From positions 1 through 12,700 of the forward strand of contig JAGVOR010000150.1 of assembly GCA_020052635.1 (NCBI GenBank): a stretch of 12,700 nt of DNA, in the 5' to 3' direction. Of this stretch, positions 1 to 7,329 are shown one piece after another. Source of the DNA: Candidatus Omnitrophota bacterium. Its GTDB lineage: Bacteria > Omnitrophota > Gorgyraeia > Gygaellales > Profunditerraquicolaceae. Numbering within the stretch: the stretch's first letter is position 1; every line of letters begins with the position of its first letter. The notes under the pieces were generated by a model, which saw only the letters and a list, made by a program, of their open reading frames with translations, made no database searches and was not told where the DNA came from. A program made the translations under genes and the position numbers.

Positions 1-810
1 CGCTTTACAGGCAACCGGCAGATCAGCGTTTGCCCACTCTATCTTATGCGGATAAAAAAATAATTTTTCTTTGCTCACATCGTCAAAAACCGCCATCGCT
101 TTAGAACCGACAATAATCAGCTTCTGATCCTTATAAGGATGCAACCAACTGACAAAAATGTGGCCTTTAATTCCGCTGGCAAAATCCAGGCTCGTGATCG
201 TCGTATCATAAATCCCCTGGCCGAATGCATCCTGGCCGAATGCCGAGACTTTAACCGGCTCCTCATCAAGCAACATCAGGATTACCGATATATCGTGGGG
301 GGCAAAACTCCATAGAATATTCTCCTCAGTTCTTAATTTTCCGATATTTAACCGGTTAGAATACACGTATTGGATCCGGCCGAGCTTACCGGAAGCAATC
401 AATGCTTTAAGTTTTATAACCGCCGGATGATAATATAAAATGTGCCCGACCATTAAAATTTTCTGTTTTTCCTCGGCGAACTCCTTAAGCTCCTGGCCTT
501 GCGCGCTGTTTAATGCCAATGGCTTCTCGACAAATACATCCTTACCCGAAGCAATCGCCTGTTTGGCGATCTCATAATGCGTGGAAGCCGGCGTGGCGAT
601 CGATACCGCTTTTACATCCGGATGGGATAAAACCTCTTGCACCCGGCAAGTGTAAGCTAAATCCGGAAACTCTTTTCTATAGCTGGAGATAACCTGAGGA
701 TTAATATCACAAGCTATGCGGATCAATCCCATTTCATAAAGATTGCGGAATATATTTTTACCCCAATACCCCAGGCCGATAATCCCCATAAACTTATTAT
801 TCAATTTCAC
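1..810 (-). CDS. Gfo/Idh/MocA family sugar oxidoreductase, C-terminus cut by window edge
   Basis: This is a NAD(P)-dependent oxidoreductase of the Gfo/Idh/MocA family, which in glycan loci usually oxidises or reduces a nucleotide-sugar hydroxyl (WlbA/WbpB-like enzymes act at C3 of UDP-GlcNAc-derived sugars). 270 codons are visible. The Rossmann motif GLGYWGKN lies at residues 12-19, IATPASTHYEIA at 71-82, and the family signature EKPL at 95-98, with K96 the expected catalytic lysine. The substrate-domain motif FAPHDI has H172 as the probable active-site histidine. Family members are about 310-350 residues, so roughly the last 40-80 are missing past the left edge. The GTG start at 810 is preferred over an ATG at 789 because AGGAG (817-821) sits 6 bases upstream of it and the ATG would leave almost no N-terminal strand. 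It follows the transglutaminase-like gene by 30 bases. The exact substrate cannot be read from this sequence. Confidence 0.9.
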   Translation of the reverse strand, partial: MKLNNKFMGIIGLGYWGKNIFRNLYEMGLIRIACDINPQVISSYRKEFPDLAYTCRVQEVLSHPDVKAVSIATPASTHYEIAKQAIASGKDVFVEKPLALNSAQGQELKEFAEEKQKILMVGHILYYHPAVIKLKALIASGKLGRIQYVYSNRLNIGKLRTEENILWSFAPHDISVILMLLDEEPVKVSAFGQDAFGQGIYDTTITSLDFASGIKGHIFVSWLHPYKDQKLIIVGSKAMAVFDDVSKEKLFFYPHKIEWANADLPVACKA

Positions 811-816
811 TTCTGG

Positions 817-821
817 CTCCT
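817..821 (-). promoter_or_regulatory. Shine-Dalgarno site that decides the GTG start at 810
   Basis: On the minus strand the sequence reads AGGAG, then CCAGAA, then GTG. The 6-base spacer is near ideal, and no comparable site serves the downstream ATG at 789. This supports GTG initiation for the oxidoreductase. Confidence 0.7.
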
Positions 822-840
822 GCTTAGCTATGGTTTTATT

Positions 841-1548
841 CTAAAAGATGCTTTCAATTTTATTCCTAATCAAATAGAGTATCCTACCCCCCGGGCTCTG
901 TCCCTTTACCCTGCCTCCTGAGGCATTAAAATCCATTTTTTTTATTTCCGTTAAAAAAGAGTCCACTTCAAAATCAGGCAACTTTAATGCAAACGGCTCC
1001 AAAAGCCGCTTATCCAGAAAAATCTCTTCAACTGAAGCGATAGCGCCGCTCTTTTCTGAATATACACCCGCAAAAGCGGAAGAAGGACACCACCTGCCCT
1101 TAATCTGCACAAATGATATATAATAAAATCTACCCAGGCGGTTCTTAAACATTTTAAAAAATGCCGGCTGCCCCGCATAAGTACACAATATCGAAAAAAT
1201 ATCTTCAAACTGATCTGCCACTGCATATCCCCTGATTATAATATTTAACGGGTGGTCATCAATAACCGGCAGCTCCTGCGGGTTCTTGCGCACATTAGCA
1301 TGGACCCAACCCAATATTTTAACTACTTTTGAACTGCTATCCTTGGCATCACCGGCAATATTTACCACTAAGTTTTTGTAATTATAATGCCGGTCGATAA
1401 AATCCAAAAGTTTAAGATATAGCGGCACTCTAATTTCCCGGACCTGATAATTAACCCCCTGCCTGGTAATCACTCTGACATTTAAAATGCTGACGATTAA
1501 TACCGATCCGATTAGAACTGCGCATAATTTTAAAGAAAATCTTTTCAT
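841..1548 (-). CDS. Exported or anchored transglutaminase-like protein, catalytic triad apparently lost
   Basis: A 235-residue protein with an N-terminal signal/anchor: basic MKR, then a hydrophobic stretch at residues 7-23, so the rest is probably outside the cytoplasm. The middle resembles transglutaminase-like (papain-fold) proteins: ILGWVHANVRKNP (78-90), RGYAVADQFEDIFSILCTYAG (106-126), then FVQIKGRWCPSSAF (146-159). In active members the first block reads like GYGVCDQ; here the cysteine position is A111. The catalytic histidine before the V-x-x-x-G-x-W strand appears to be Y142 or Y143, and the aspartate after W-x-P appears to be S157. This alignment is my manual reading, not a search. 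If correct the protein is a pseudoenzyme, perhaps a binding or scaffold partner of the membrane protein encoded just before it. Its ATG overlaps that gene's stop codon by 4 bases (ATGA), implying translational coupling. The fold assignment is moderate; the function is unknown. Confidence 0.65.
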   Translation of the reverse strand: MKRFSLKLCAVLIGSVLIVSILNVRVITRQGVNYQVREIRVPLYLKLLDFIDRHYNYKNLVVNIAGDAKDSSSKVVKILGWVHANVRKNPQELPVIDDHPLNIIIRGYAVADQFEDIFSILCTYAGQPAFFKMFKNRLGRFYYISFVQIKGRWCPSSAFAGVYSEKSGAIASVEEIFLDKRLLEPFALKLPDFEVDSFLTEIKKMDFNASGGRVKGQSPGGRILYLIRNKIESIF

Positions 1549-3266
1549 TGATCTTTATTCCTTCTCGTGCCGATCCGGTCAAGCAGGGCAAAAAAACCTG
1601 CTATGCCTAAAGCTGCTAAAATTGTAATGTACAGATACCGCATCCGATATAGTGTTCCGACATTACAAACGATCAATCCATAAATCAGCATAAAATAAAT
1701 ACAAAATGCGGCGATTACCCACATTTCAATCCGTTTACGCCAATACCAGGCTGCGTACCATAAGAAAAATAGCCCGAAATATACAATCGCCATTTCGAAA
1801 CCGGATATTCTACGCATCAGGCGGCTGCCGGCATAACTGCCTTGGTTGCTGAACCGATGATTAGGAAAAGGCGCCAAGAAAACAATTTGAGCGGCTCTAG
1901 GCAGATAGGCGATTATACTTTCCAGGCTATTAAACCCCACATCGATATCGATATTGCTGCCGGCCTCAGGAGCGGTATAACGGAAACCTCCCCTCATCTG
2001 AGCCAAAGAAAAAGCTTTTTTTTCGATAAATAACGGGCATCCAAAGGACCTTTTCCAGGTTTGTTCAGGAATATATTTCTGGACCGCTGGTTTAGGCATA
2101 ACTTCTGATTTTGCCGGCTCAGGATTTACGATTATCGGCTTCGCAGTAACCGGTAGTGCGGATTCTACTTTTTCTTCTGCAGGTAGCTCTACTACTGCAA
2201 TCGGAGCGGGTGCTTTTGCGCTTGGCTCATTGTCTTTTGTCTGCGCAGCAACCGGTAGTGCGGATTCTACTTTTTCTTCTGCAGGTAGTTCTACTACTGC
2301 AATCGGAGCGGATGCTTTTGCGCTTGGCGCACTGTCCTCTGGCTTCGCAGCAACCGGCAGTGCGGATTCTACTTTTTCTTCTACCGCCTCCGTTTGCGCT
2401 AATTCATCCTGACTCCGGGCAAAGGATTCCAGTAATTCATCCGAACGCGCCATACTTAGACCAAAAGTTTCAGAATCAACCGCCATATATTTTGAGCTCG
2501 TTTGAGATAATATAAGAAGACTGATCAATAACACCCCCGAAGCAGTAAATACCTTCTGCCAGGATAAATTACCCTTGAGCCAGCGGATAAAGAAAGTAGC
2601 AATCAACAGTGGGCAGAAAAAAACCATAATAAATTTTACAATCATTAACATATATGGCCGCGCCAGCCAAATCAGGAAGATACCCATCAGATAAAAAACA
2701 ATCGCGCGAGCAATCAACCGGCGCCAGTCCTTCTTTTCCAGGTTCCCTGATTTAACTAAAATAACCAGGCTGTATAAAATTAAAGCCGCTCCCAATATAC
2801 TCAAGCCATCCTTATGCAGTTGCGCCGTCCATTGCAGGTTAGATGGAAAAACTAAAAACGGCAATACGCATAAAAATGACCTAAGCTGGTTTTTGATAAA
2901 TAAATTAATCAGCTGGAATAAAATCAGAAAAGCGCTGGCATGCAGGGCGGCATTTAACGGGATCAAAACCCAGAGCTTGCTCCAGGTCAATGCGTATACC
3001 ATCGAAGCGATACCTGCCGGAGACTGGTTATGCGGACGCAGCCTCCAGGCCCCCCAGCCTGATTGCTTAATCCTCTCTGCCAGCTCAACCGCCAGTTGAT
3101 GGAGGCTTACGCTATCCGGGCAGCCGGTAAATAAGCCTCCTCCGGCATGCATCCGGGGGAAAAAATACGGAAGCAGTATAAACTGCACAAATAGGCTAAC
3201 CAGGCAGGTATAGATAAACGCAATTCCCCAAATCTTCCATAGGTGATTGATTTTGTTATTCAACAT
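1545..3266 (-). CDS. Polytopic membrane protein with a 34-residue repeat loop, possible polysaccharide polymerase or transferase
   Basis: A 573-residue integral membrane protein. Hydrophobic segments by eye lie near 12-33, 97-123, 130-145, 156-172, 185-202, 205-228, 240-255, then 487-508, 512-535 and 543-562. An early loop (residues 41-94) carries a DS pair and aromatic/proline-rich sequence reminiscent of polyprenyl-sugar-using GT-C enzymes. A short HKDG motif follows at 151-154, and NVGTLYRMRY lies just before the last segment (535-544). Such KD and N-x-GT-x-x-R-x-R patterns occur in Wzy-like and related glycan membrane proteins, but this is resemblance only. Between about 256 and 486 lies a long hydrophilic region containing two full and one partial copy of a 34-residue Ala/Pro/Glu/Val-rich repeat (about 296-375), followed by a Pro-rich tail. 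The ATG at 3266 has GAGG about 5 bases upstream. The gene follows the asparagine synthetase gene by 32 bases and overlaps the next gene by 4. It could be a polymerase, a GT-C transferase or a ligase. Confidence 0.6.
   Translation of the reverse strand: MLNNKINHLWKIWGIAFIYTCLVSLFVQFILLPYFFPRMHAGGGLFTGCPDSVSLHQLAVELAERIKQSGWGAWRLRPHNQSPAGIASMVYALTWSKLWVLIPLNAALHASAFLILFQLINLFIKNQLRSFLCVLPFLVFPSNLQWTAQLHKDGLSILGAALILYSLVILVKSGNLEKKDWRRLIARAIVFYLMGIFLIWLARPYMLMIVKFIMVFFCPLLIATFFIRWLKGNLSWQKVFTASGVLLISLLILSQTSSKYMAVDSETFGLSMARSDELLESFARSQDELAQTEAVEEKVESALPVAAKPEDSAPSAKASAPIAVVELPAEEKVESALPVAAQTKDNEPSAKAPAPIAVVELPAEEKVESALPVTAKPIIVNPEPAKSEVMPKPAVQKYIPEQTWKRSFGCPLFIEKKAFSLAQMRGGFRYTAPEAGSNIDIDVGFNSLESIIAYLPRAAQIVFLAPFPNHRFSNQGSYAGSRLMRRISGFEMAIVYFGLFFLWYAAWYWRKRIEMWVIAAFCIYFMLIYGLIVCNVGTLYRMRYLYITILAALGIAGFFALLDRIGTRRNKDQ
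2137..2382 (-). repeat. 102-bp in-frame tandem repeat, about 2.4 copies, inside the membrane protein gene
   Basis: The sequence beginning accggtagtgcggattctac starts at 2149, recurs at 2251 and, with one change, at 2353, a period of exactly 102 bases (34 codons). Copies one and two differ at about 8 of 102 positions by my count; the third is partial and diverges after about 2382. Each unit encodes a segment starting EEKVESALPV and ending VVELPA. The period is a multiple of three, so copy number can change without a frameshift. Close similarity between copies suggests recent duplication. Confidence 0.9.
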
Positions 3267-3275
3267 ATTTACCTC

Positions 3276-3294
3276 ATGCGCCCGCAGGCGGCAT
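3276..3294 (-). other. Small GC-rich hairpin just upstream of the membrane protein's ribosome site
   Basis: Within the 32-base gap between the asparagine synthetase gene and the membrane protein gene, the minus strand can form a stem of about 7 pairs (ATGC, bulged C, GCC against GGCGCAT) with loop TGCG. It abuts the GAGG ribosome-binding sequence at 3272-3275. There is no T-run, so it is not a typical intrinsic terminator. It could modulate translation or stabilise a processed end, or be chance. Confidence 0.25.
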
Positions 3295-3298
3295 CCCG

Positions 3299-5254
3299 TT
3301 AATTAATACCAACCCCTGATTTTTGTTCTTCCCGCCAGGTTTGGAACATCAGCACCGTCCAGAGAAAATGCTGCCAATCCCGCTTTCCGCTAATGTGCTC
3401 CTGCCAGCGCGAGCGGACAAACTGCACGTCAAAGAAGCCCTCCTGTTGCAAACGGGATTCTTCTAATAATCCCTCCGCCCAGCCCTTAAGTTCTTTACGT
3501 ATCCACTCCCCTACCGGAATCCCAAAACCCATCTTTGGCCGTTCAATGAGTTTTTTAGGGACATATTTATATAACAGCTGCCGCAATATCCATTTCGTTT
3601 GGCCACGGCGCATTTTCATGGATAAAGGCAATGACCATGCCAGCTCAATCACGCGATGATCAAGAAATGGGACCCGGGTTTCCAGGCTGTGGAACATGGC
3701 CGCCCGGTCAAGCTTGACCAAGATATCATCCGGCAGATAAGTCATCGCATCCAAATACATCATCTGAAGTTTAGGATCAGGAAATTCCAGCTTGATTCCT
3801 TTTTCCATTAACCAAGTCGCCGGCTCCTTGGCACCGATCACTGCCTGGCCCAGATGAGAGATCCCGGAAACCAGGCTGGCATAAAGCGCTTCTATCCCAT
3901 TGACATTTTCCAGGCGGGTGGATAATTTCTCTAATTTCTCCTCCATGTTCGACGGTAAACGGATAAATCTGTTCGCCTGCCGAAAGATACCCCTCCAGGC
4001 TGATAAGGGTATTTTCTTTATTAGGCTTCCGGCTAATCTTCTGGCCCCGAACGGGAGGATCGAAATCTTCCTCCAGGCGTCTGCCAACAGATAACGGTTA
4101 TACCCGCAGAATAATTCATCGCCGCCGTCTCCGGATAAAGAAACCGTAACCTGTTTCCGGGCGATCTGTGAAACCAAAAAAGTAGGTATCTGCGAAGAAT
4201 CGGCGAACGGCTCATTATAGATAGACCCTAACCGGGGGATGACCTGCATGGCCTCCTGCGATGAAACATAGCATTCAGTGTGTTCCGTGCCAAGATGCCC
4301 TGCCACCGCCTTAGCATACCCGGCTTCATTATAGCTATCCTCCTTGAATCCGATAGAGAATGTTTTAACCGGACGAGCAGATTGGGCCTGCATCAGAGCC
4401 ACCACGGTTGAAGAATCCACCCCTCCGGAGAGAAAAGCGCCCAGCGGCACATCCGCGATCATCTGTAAATCAATTGCTTGCTTTAACTGTTTATCCAAAG
4501 CCGCAATCGCTTCGGATTCACCGCCTCTAAACGGACGCGCAATCCCCTGCCTGGCAACCTCAGCTAAATTCCAATACTCAACGGGCCTTGCTGAGCGTAA
4601 ATTATCCAACCCCCGGGCAACGGGAAATTGTATATAGCTGCCCGCAGGAAGCTTATTAATCCCCTTATAGATGGAATAAGGCGCCGGGATATAACAATAT
4701 CTAAGATATAAATACAGAACATCCCGGTTGATTTCTGCGGTAAAATCAGGATGCGCTTTAATTGCTTTTAATTCCGAACCGAAGATAAATAAATTCTTTC
4801 CGAAACCATAATAAAGCGGCTTTTCGCCGATACGGTCACGGGCCAGCGTAAGAACTCTTGCTTGATTATCCCAAAGCGCAATCGCAAACATACCCACAGT
4901 TCTTTTAAGCGCCTGCTCTATCCCCCAGGATTCAAAAGCGGCTAGCAGCGTTTCCGTATCCGCATGCCCACGCCAGGCAACGCCCGGCAACTCCTGGCGC
5001 AGCTCCAAATGGTTGTAAATCTCCCCGTTAAAAATAACCACATAGCGGCCGGATGCAGAGACCATCGGCTGGGACCCGGCAGCGGATAAATCAATAACCT
5101 TTAATCTCCGGTGCCCTAATCCCACCTCCGCCTTAACATAAAACCCTTCATCATCGGGCCCGCGGTGTTTAAGGCAAGCGCACATCCTGCCTAGGGCTTT
5201 TCTTTTAGCCTCTTCTGCGCTGGCGTAATCTATAATTCCGCAAATTCCACACAT
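3299..5254 (-). CDS. asnB: Glutamine-hydrolysing asparagine synthetase family amidotransferase
   Basis: A full-length 651-residue AsnB-family protein that would activate a carboxylate with ATP and transfer ammonia from glutamine to it. The N-terminal class II glutaminase domain begins MCGICGII with C2 as nucleophile after Met removal. It also shows the conserved GHRRL (47-51), FNGEIYN (75-81) and HADTE (97-101). The C-terminal synthetase domain has the ATP-pyrophosphatase loop SGGVDSS (276-282), SLSGDGGDELFCGYNRY (372-388), and LDRAAMFHSLETRVPFLDH near residue 525 onward. All expected catalytic features are present. The ATG at 5254 is preceded by AAGGAG with a 9-base spacer, and Cys at residue 2 fixes the start. 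It lies 3 bases after the methyltransferase stop. AsnB paralogues are common in polysaccharide loci, where the acceptor may be a uronic acid or another carboxyl group rather than free aspartate. The true acceptor here is not known. Confidence 0.95.
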   Translation of the reverse strand: MCGICGIIDYASAEEAKRKALGRMCACLKHRGPDDEGFYVKAEVGLGHRRLKVIDLSAAGSQPMVSASGRYVVIFNGEIYNHLELRQELPGVAWRGHADTETLLAAFESWGIEQALKRTVGMFAIALWDNQARVLTLARDRIGEKPLYYGFGKNLFIFGSELKAIKAHPDFTAEINRDVLYLYLRYCYIPAPYSIYKGINKLPAGSYIQFPVARGLDNLRSARPVEYWNLAEVARQGIARPFRGGESEAIAALDKQLKQAIDLQMIADVPLGAFLSGGVDSSTVVALMQAQSARPVKTFSIGFKEDSYNEAGYAKAVAGHLGTEHTECYVSSQEAMQVIPRLGSIYNEPFADSSQIPTFLVSQIARKQVTVSLSGDGGDELFCGYNRYLLADAWRKISILPFGARRLAGSLIKKIPLSAWRGIFRQANRFIRLPSNMEEKLEKLSTRLENVNGIEALYASLVSGISHLGQAVIGAKEPATWLMEKGIKLEFPDPKLQMMYLDAMTYLPDDILVKLDRAAMFHSLETRVPFLDHRVIELAWSLPLSMKMRRGQTKWILRQLLYKYVPKKLIERPKMGFGIPVGEWIRKELKGWAEGLLEESRLQQEGFFDVQFVRSRWQEHISGKRDWQHFLWTVLMFQTWREEQKSGVGIN

Positions 5255-5257
5255 AAT

Positions 5258-6226
5258 CTAGCTCTCCTTGCGGGCAATCGCAATAATATTCGGGGCCAGG
5301 TAACCTACCCTTTTGCCGGATAAATAAAATTCAATTTTAGACAAATAAAACAGCAGCCGGCGCGCGGTTTGCCTTTTATAATCCAGCCGCCAGGGGCTGG
5401 GATACTGGTAATAAGACCCTACATAATTATGCCAAACCGGAAGTTGAATAGGACTTCCGATGTCCTGGTCAATAATTTTAAAACCGTGTTTCTTAAGCAT
5501 TTTTTCCAGTAAACTGGAAGAATAATGAACGACATGTTCATACGAATCGAAAAGATCGTAATTCTTTAACCTGCCTGTCAACTGGGCAAGCTTAAGCTTA
5601 AAAAGGTTAAATAGGCCGTTAGGGACTTTAATAAATAATACCCCATCGGGTTTTAAAATTCTTTTAATTTCATTTAACATTTTCCCCGGGTCGGCGATAT
5701 GTTCAAAAACATCGGTCAGGGTAATCACGTCAAAATAATTACTCTCAAAACCGGCAGCTTCAAGATAGGCCGTTTTAACATTTAAGCCGAAATACTTTCT
5801 GGCCAGCTCCGACAAAGAAGGCGACGGTTCAACGCCATACAAATCCCAACTACCCCCTTTGGCCATCCTTAAGAAAAAACCCATATTGGTTCCAATATCC
5901 AAGAACCTGCCGGAAGGCTTATATTGTTTAATCCGCTTGAGGTCCTCAAGATAATTCTGGTCGCGGTGGTGTTTTGCTTTACCGTAAAAAATCAACTTTG
6001 CTTCGTCAAAATATTTTTCCGCCTCTCCCCAATATACTTTTTCCGGGTTTTTCAGTCGCGGATTCACATAAATCAGGCCGCAGCCTAAACATCTCACTAC
6101 CCCTAAGGCCCCTCTTTCGGTATATAAATTACGGAATTTATCCGTCCGGCAAAAAGGACAGCTTACCTGTTCAACTTCGGATTCCGTATAAGTATCTTTT
6201 TCTTTTCCGCCTTTATCATAATCCAT
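5258..6226 (-). CDS. Class I SAM-dependent methyltransferase with N-terminal zinc-ribbon motif
   Basis: A 322-residue soluble protein. The N-terminus has paired cysteines CPFC (23-26) and CLGC (46-49), a likely structural zinc ribbon found in many glycan-locus methyltransferases. The Rossmann methyltransferase core follows: motif I LDIGTNMGFF (109-118), acidic E133 at the end of strand 2 for the SAM ribose, FDVITLTDVFEHIADP (165-180) and LKPDGVLFIKVPN (191-203). This is the Methyltransf_23/UbiG-like layout, usually acting on O or N atoms of sugars or small molecules; the acceptor cannot be inferred. A C-terminal region of about 100 residues (220-322), rich in Tyr, Trp and basic residues, probably shapes acceptor binding. 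The ATG at 6226 has AAGGAG (6237-6242) 10 bases upstream. It is 22 bases after the GT4 gene and 3 bases before the asparagine synthetase gene. Confidence 0.88.
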   Translation of the reverse strand: MDYDKGGKEKDTYTESEVEQVSCPFCRTDKFRNLYTERGALGVVRCLGCGLIYVNPRLKNPEKVYWGEAEKYFDEAKLIFYGKAKHHRDQNYLEDLKRIKQYKPSGRFLDIGTNMGFFLRMAKGGSWDLYGVEPSPSLSELARKYFGLNVKTAYLEAAGFESNYFDVITLTDVFEHIADPGKMLNEIKRILKPDGVLFIKVPNGLFNLFKLKLAQLTGRLKNYDLFDSYEHVVHYSSSLLEKMLKKHGFKIIDQDIGSPIQLPVWHNYVGSYYQYPSPWRLDYKRQTARRLLFYLSKIEFYLSGKRVGYLAPNIIAIARKES

Positions 6227-6248
6227 AACCCAGATACTCCTTAACTGT

Positions 6249-7325
6249 CTAAGCCTGACCGATAACTTTCTTAATTATGCCTAAAACTATCGGCGCGTTT
6301 ACCTGCAGAGAATATTTCTCTTGAACGGTTAATTTTCCTGCCAAACCCATGCTTTTTCTAGCTTGGGGGTCATTAATTAAAAAAGAAAGCTTCGCCAGCC
6401 ATTCTTCTTTGGACTTGGCCAAAAACCCGTTTACCCCGTCTTTAACGATCTCCTTGATTACGCCCACATCCGAACAAACACACGGAATACCCATACTCAT
6501 ATAAAGAATAGCTTTTAGCCCGCATTTTCCCTGTGCCCATTTATTATCCGAGATCGGCATTATGCCGATATCAAAACTGCGTAAATCCGCTATCTCCTCC
6601 TCAAAACACCAATTTTTATTAATCAGGCGGCGATCATCCCCTAAAGACAGTTTCCCGCCCACGATCTTTATCCTTAAATTAGGGAATCGATTCAACAAAG
6701 TCTCAAACACCTCTTTTAACCCTTCCAGGTAGTGTGCTGTAGTTAAGCTGCCCATCCAGCCGATAATAACTTCATCTTGCCTGGCTTTGGGCATAGGATA
6801 AAATTTATCGGTATCGATACAAGTCGGTATAATCGTCACTGAACTATTGTAATTCAAGGCAAAATCGGCCAGATAACGGTTACCGGCGATAACCTGGCTG
6901 CTGATTTTCAGAATCTTTTTTATCTTTTCCGGTTTTTTAAACCTATCGAGAGAGCTATTGGCCGAACTACTTGCCCCTAAGAATATTGCATCGTCAAAAT
7001 CGAAAATGATCGGTTTCTTTAAGAAAAAGATGATAGTTTCTAATACCGCGCCTCCGACCGGATGCGCCTCGCGGTGGATAAATACGGCGTTATATCGATT
7101 AATGAACAAAATATCTAAGAGGCGCAAAAGTGTGCCCCAAAAAAGCGCGGCGGATTTTCTAAAGTAATGCCCATTTTCATATAATATCTTGTACGCACTC
7201 CTGGCCCAAAAAGAATGCACGCAGTACCCAATCCCGGCGGCTTCCAGATACGGCAGATACTGCTCCACCCTATACCGGTTGCTTGCCCCTTCTTTAGGAT
7301 ACGGGACCCAGAATAAAATCCTCAT
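6249..7325 (-). CDS. GT4-family glycosyltransferase
   Basis: A 358-residue GT-B glycosyltransferase that would add a sugar from a nucleotide donor to a lipid- or glycan-linked acceptor at the inner membrane face. The N-terminal domain opens MRILFWVPYPKEGASNRYRV (1-20) with an acceptor-side G-x-S-x-R loop, and includes IIFDFDDAIF (106-115). The C-terminal donor domain has IIPTCIDTDKF (165-175), IIGWMGS (187-193), IKIVGG (219-224) and GKCGLKAILYMSMGIPCV (266-283). At the usual E-x7-E positions I read G266 and L274, so the typical acidic pair is absent, as in some GT4 subfamilies. The frame stays open to an upstream ATG at 7370. I chose 7325 because homologous proteins start at this strand, the extra 15 residues would lie entirely within the preceding gene, and 7325 lies 4 bases after that gene's stop. 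AAGGAG (7341-7346) is 15 bases upstream, rather far. Confidence 0.88.
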   Translation of the reverse strand: MRILFWVPYPKEGASNRYRVEQYLPYLEAAGIGYCVHSFWARSAYKILYENGHYFRKSAALFWGTLLRLLDILFINRYNAVFIHREAHPVGGAVLETIIFFLKKPIIFDFDDAIFLGASSSANSSLDRFKKPEKIKKILKISSQVIAGNRYLADFALNYNSSVTIIPTCIDTDKFYPMPKARQDEVIIGWMGSLTTAHYLEGLKEVFETLLNRFPNLRIKIVGGKLSLGDDRRLINKNWCFEEEIADLRSFDIGIMPISDNKWAQGKCGLKAILYMSMGIPCVCSDVGVIKEIVKDGVNGFLAKSKEEWLAKLSFLINDPQARKSMGLAGKLTVQEKYSLQVNAPIVLGIIKKVIGQA

Positions 7326-7329
7326 TTTA

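Noticed and set aside
216-243. Two 13-base direct repeats (cctggccgaatgc) with 15-base spacing in the oxidoreductase gene
   Set aside because: They encode a repeated AFGQ in a loop whose length looks normal for the family, so this is local sequence similarity rather than an element or insertion.
2156-2515. Plus-strand open frames across 2156-2515 and 2230-2412 with repetitive Leu- or Ser/Ala-rich translations
   Set aside because: They are antisense shadows of the 102-bp repeat within the minus-strand membrane protein gene; the period divisible by three keeps all frames open. No ribosome site or family-like sequence is seen.
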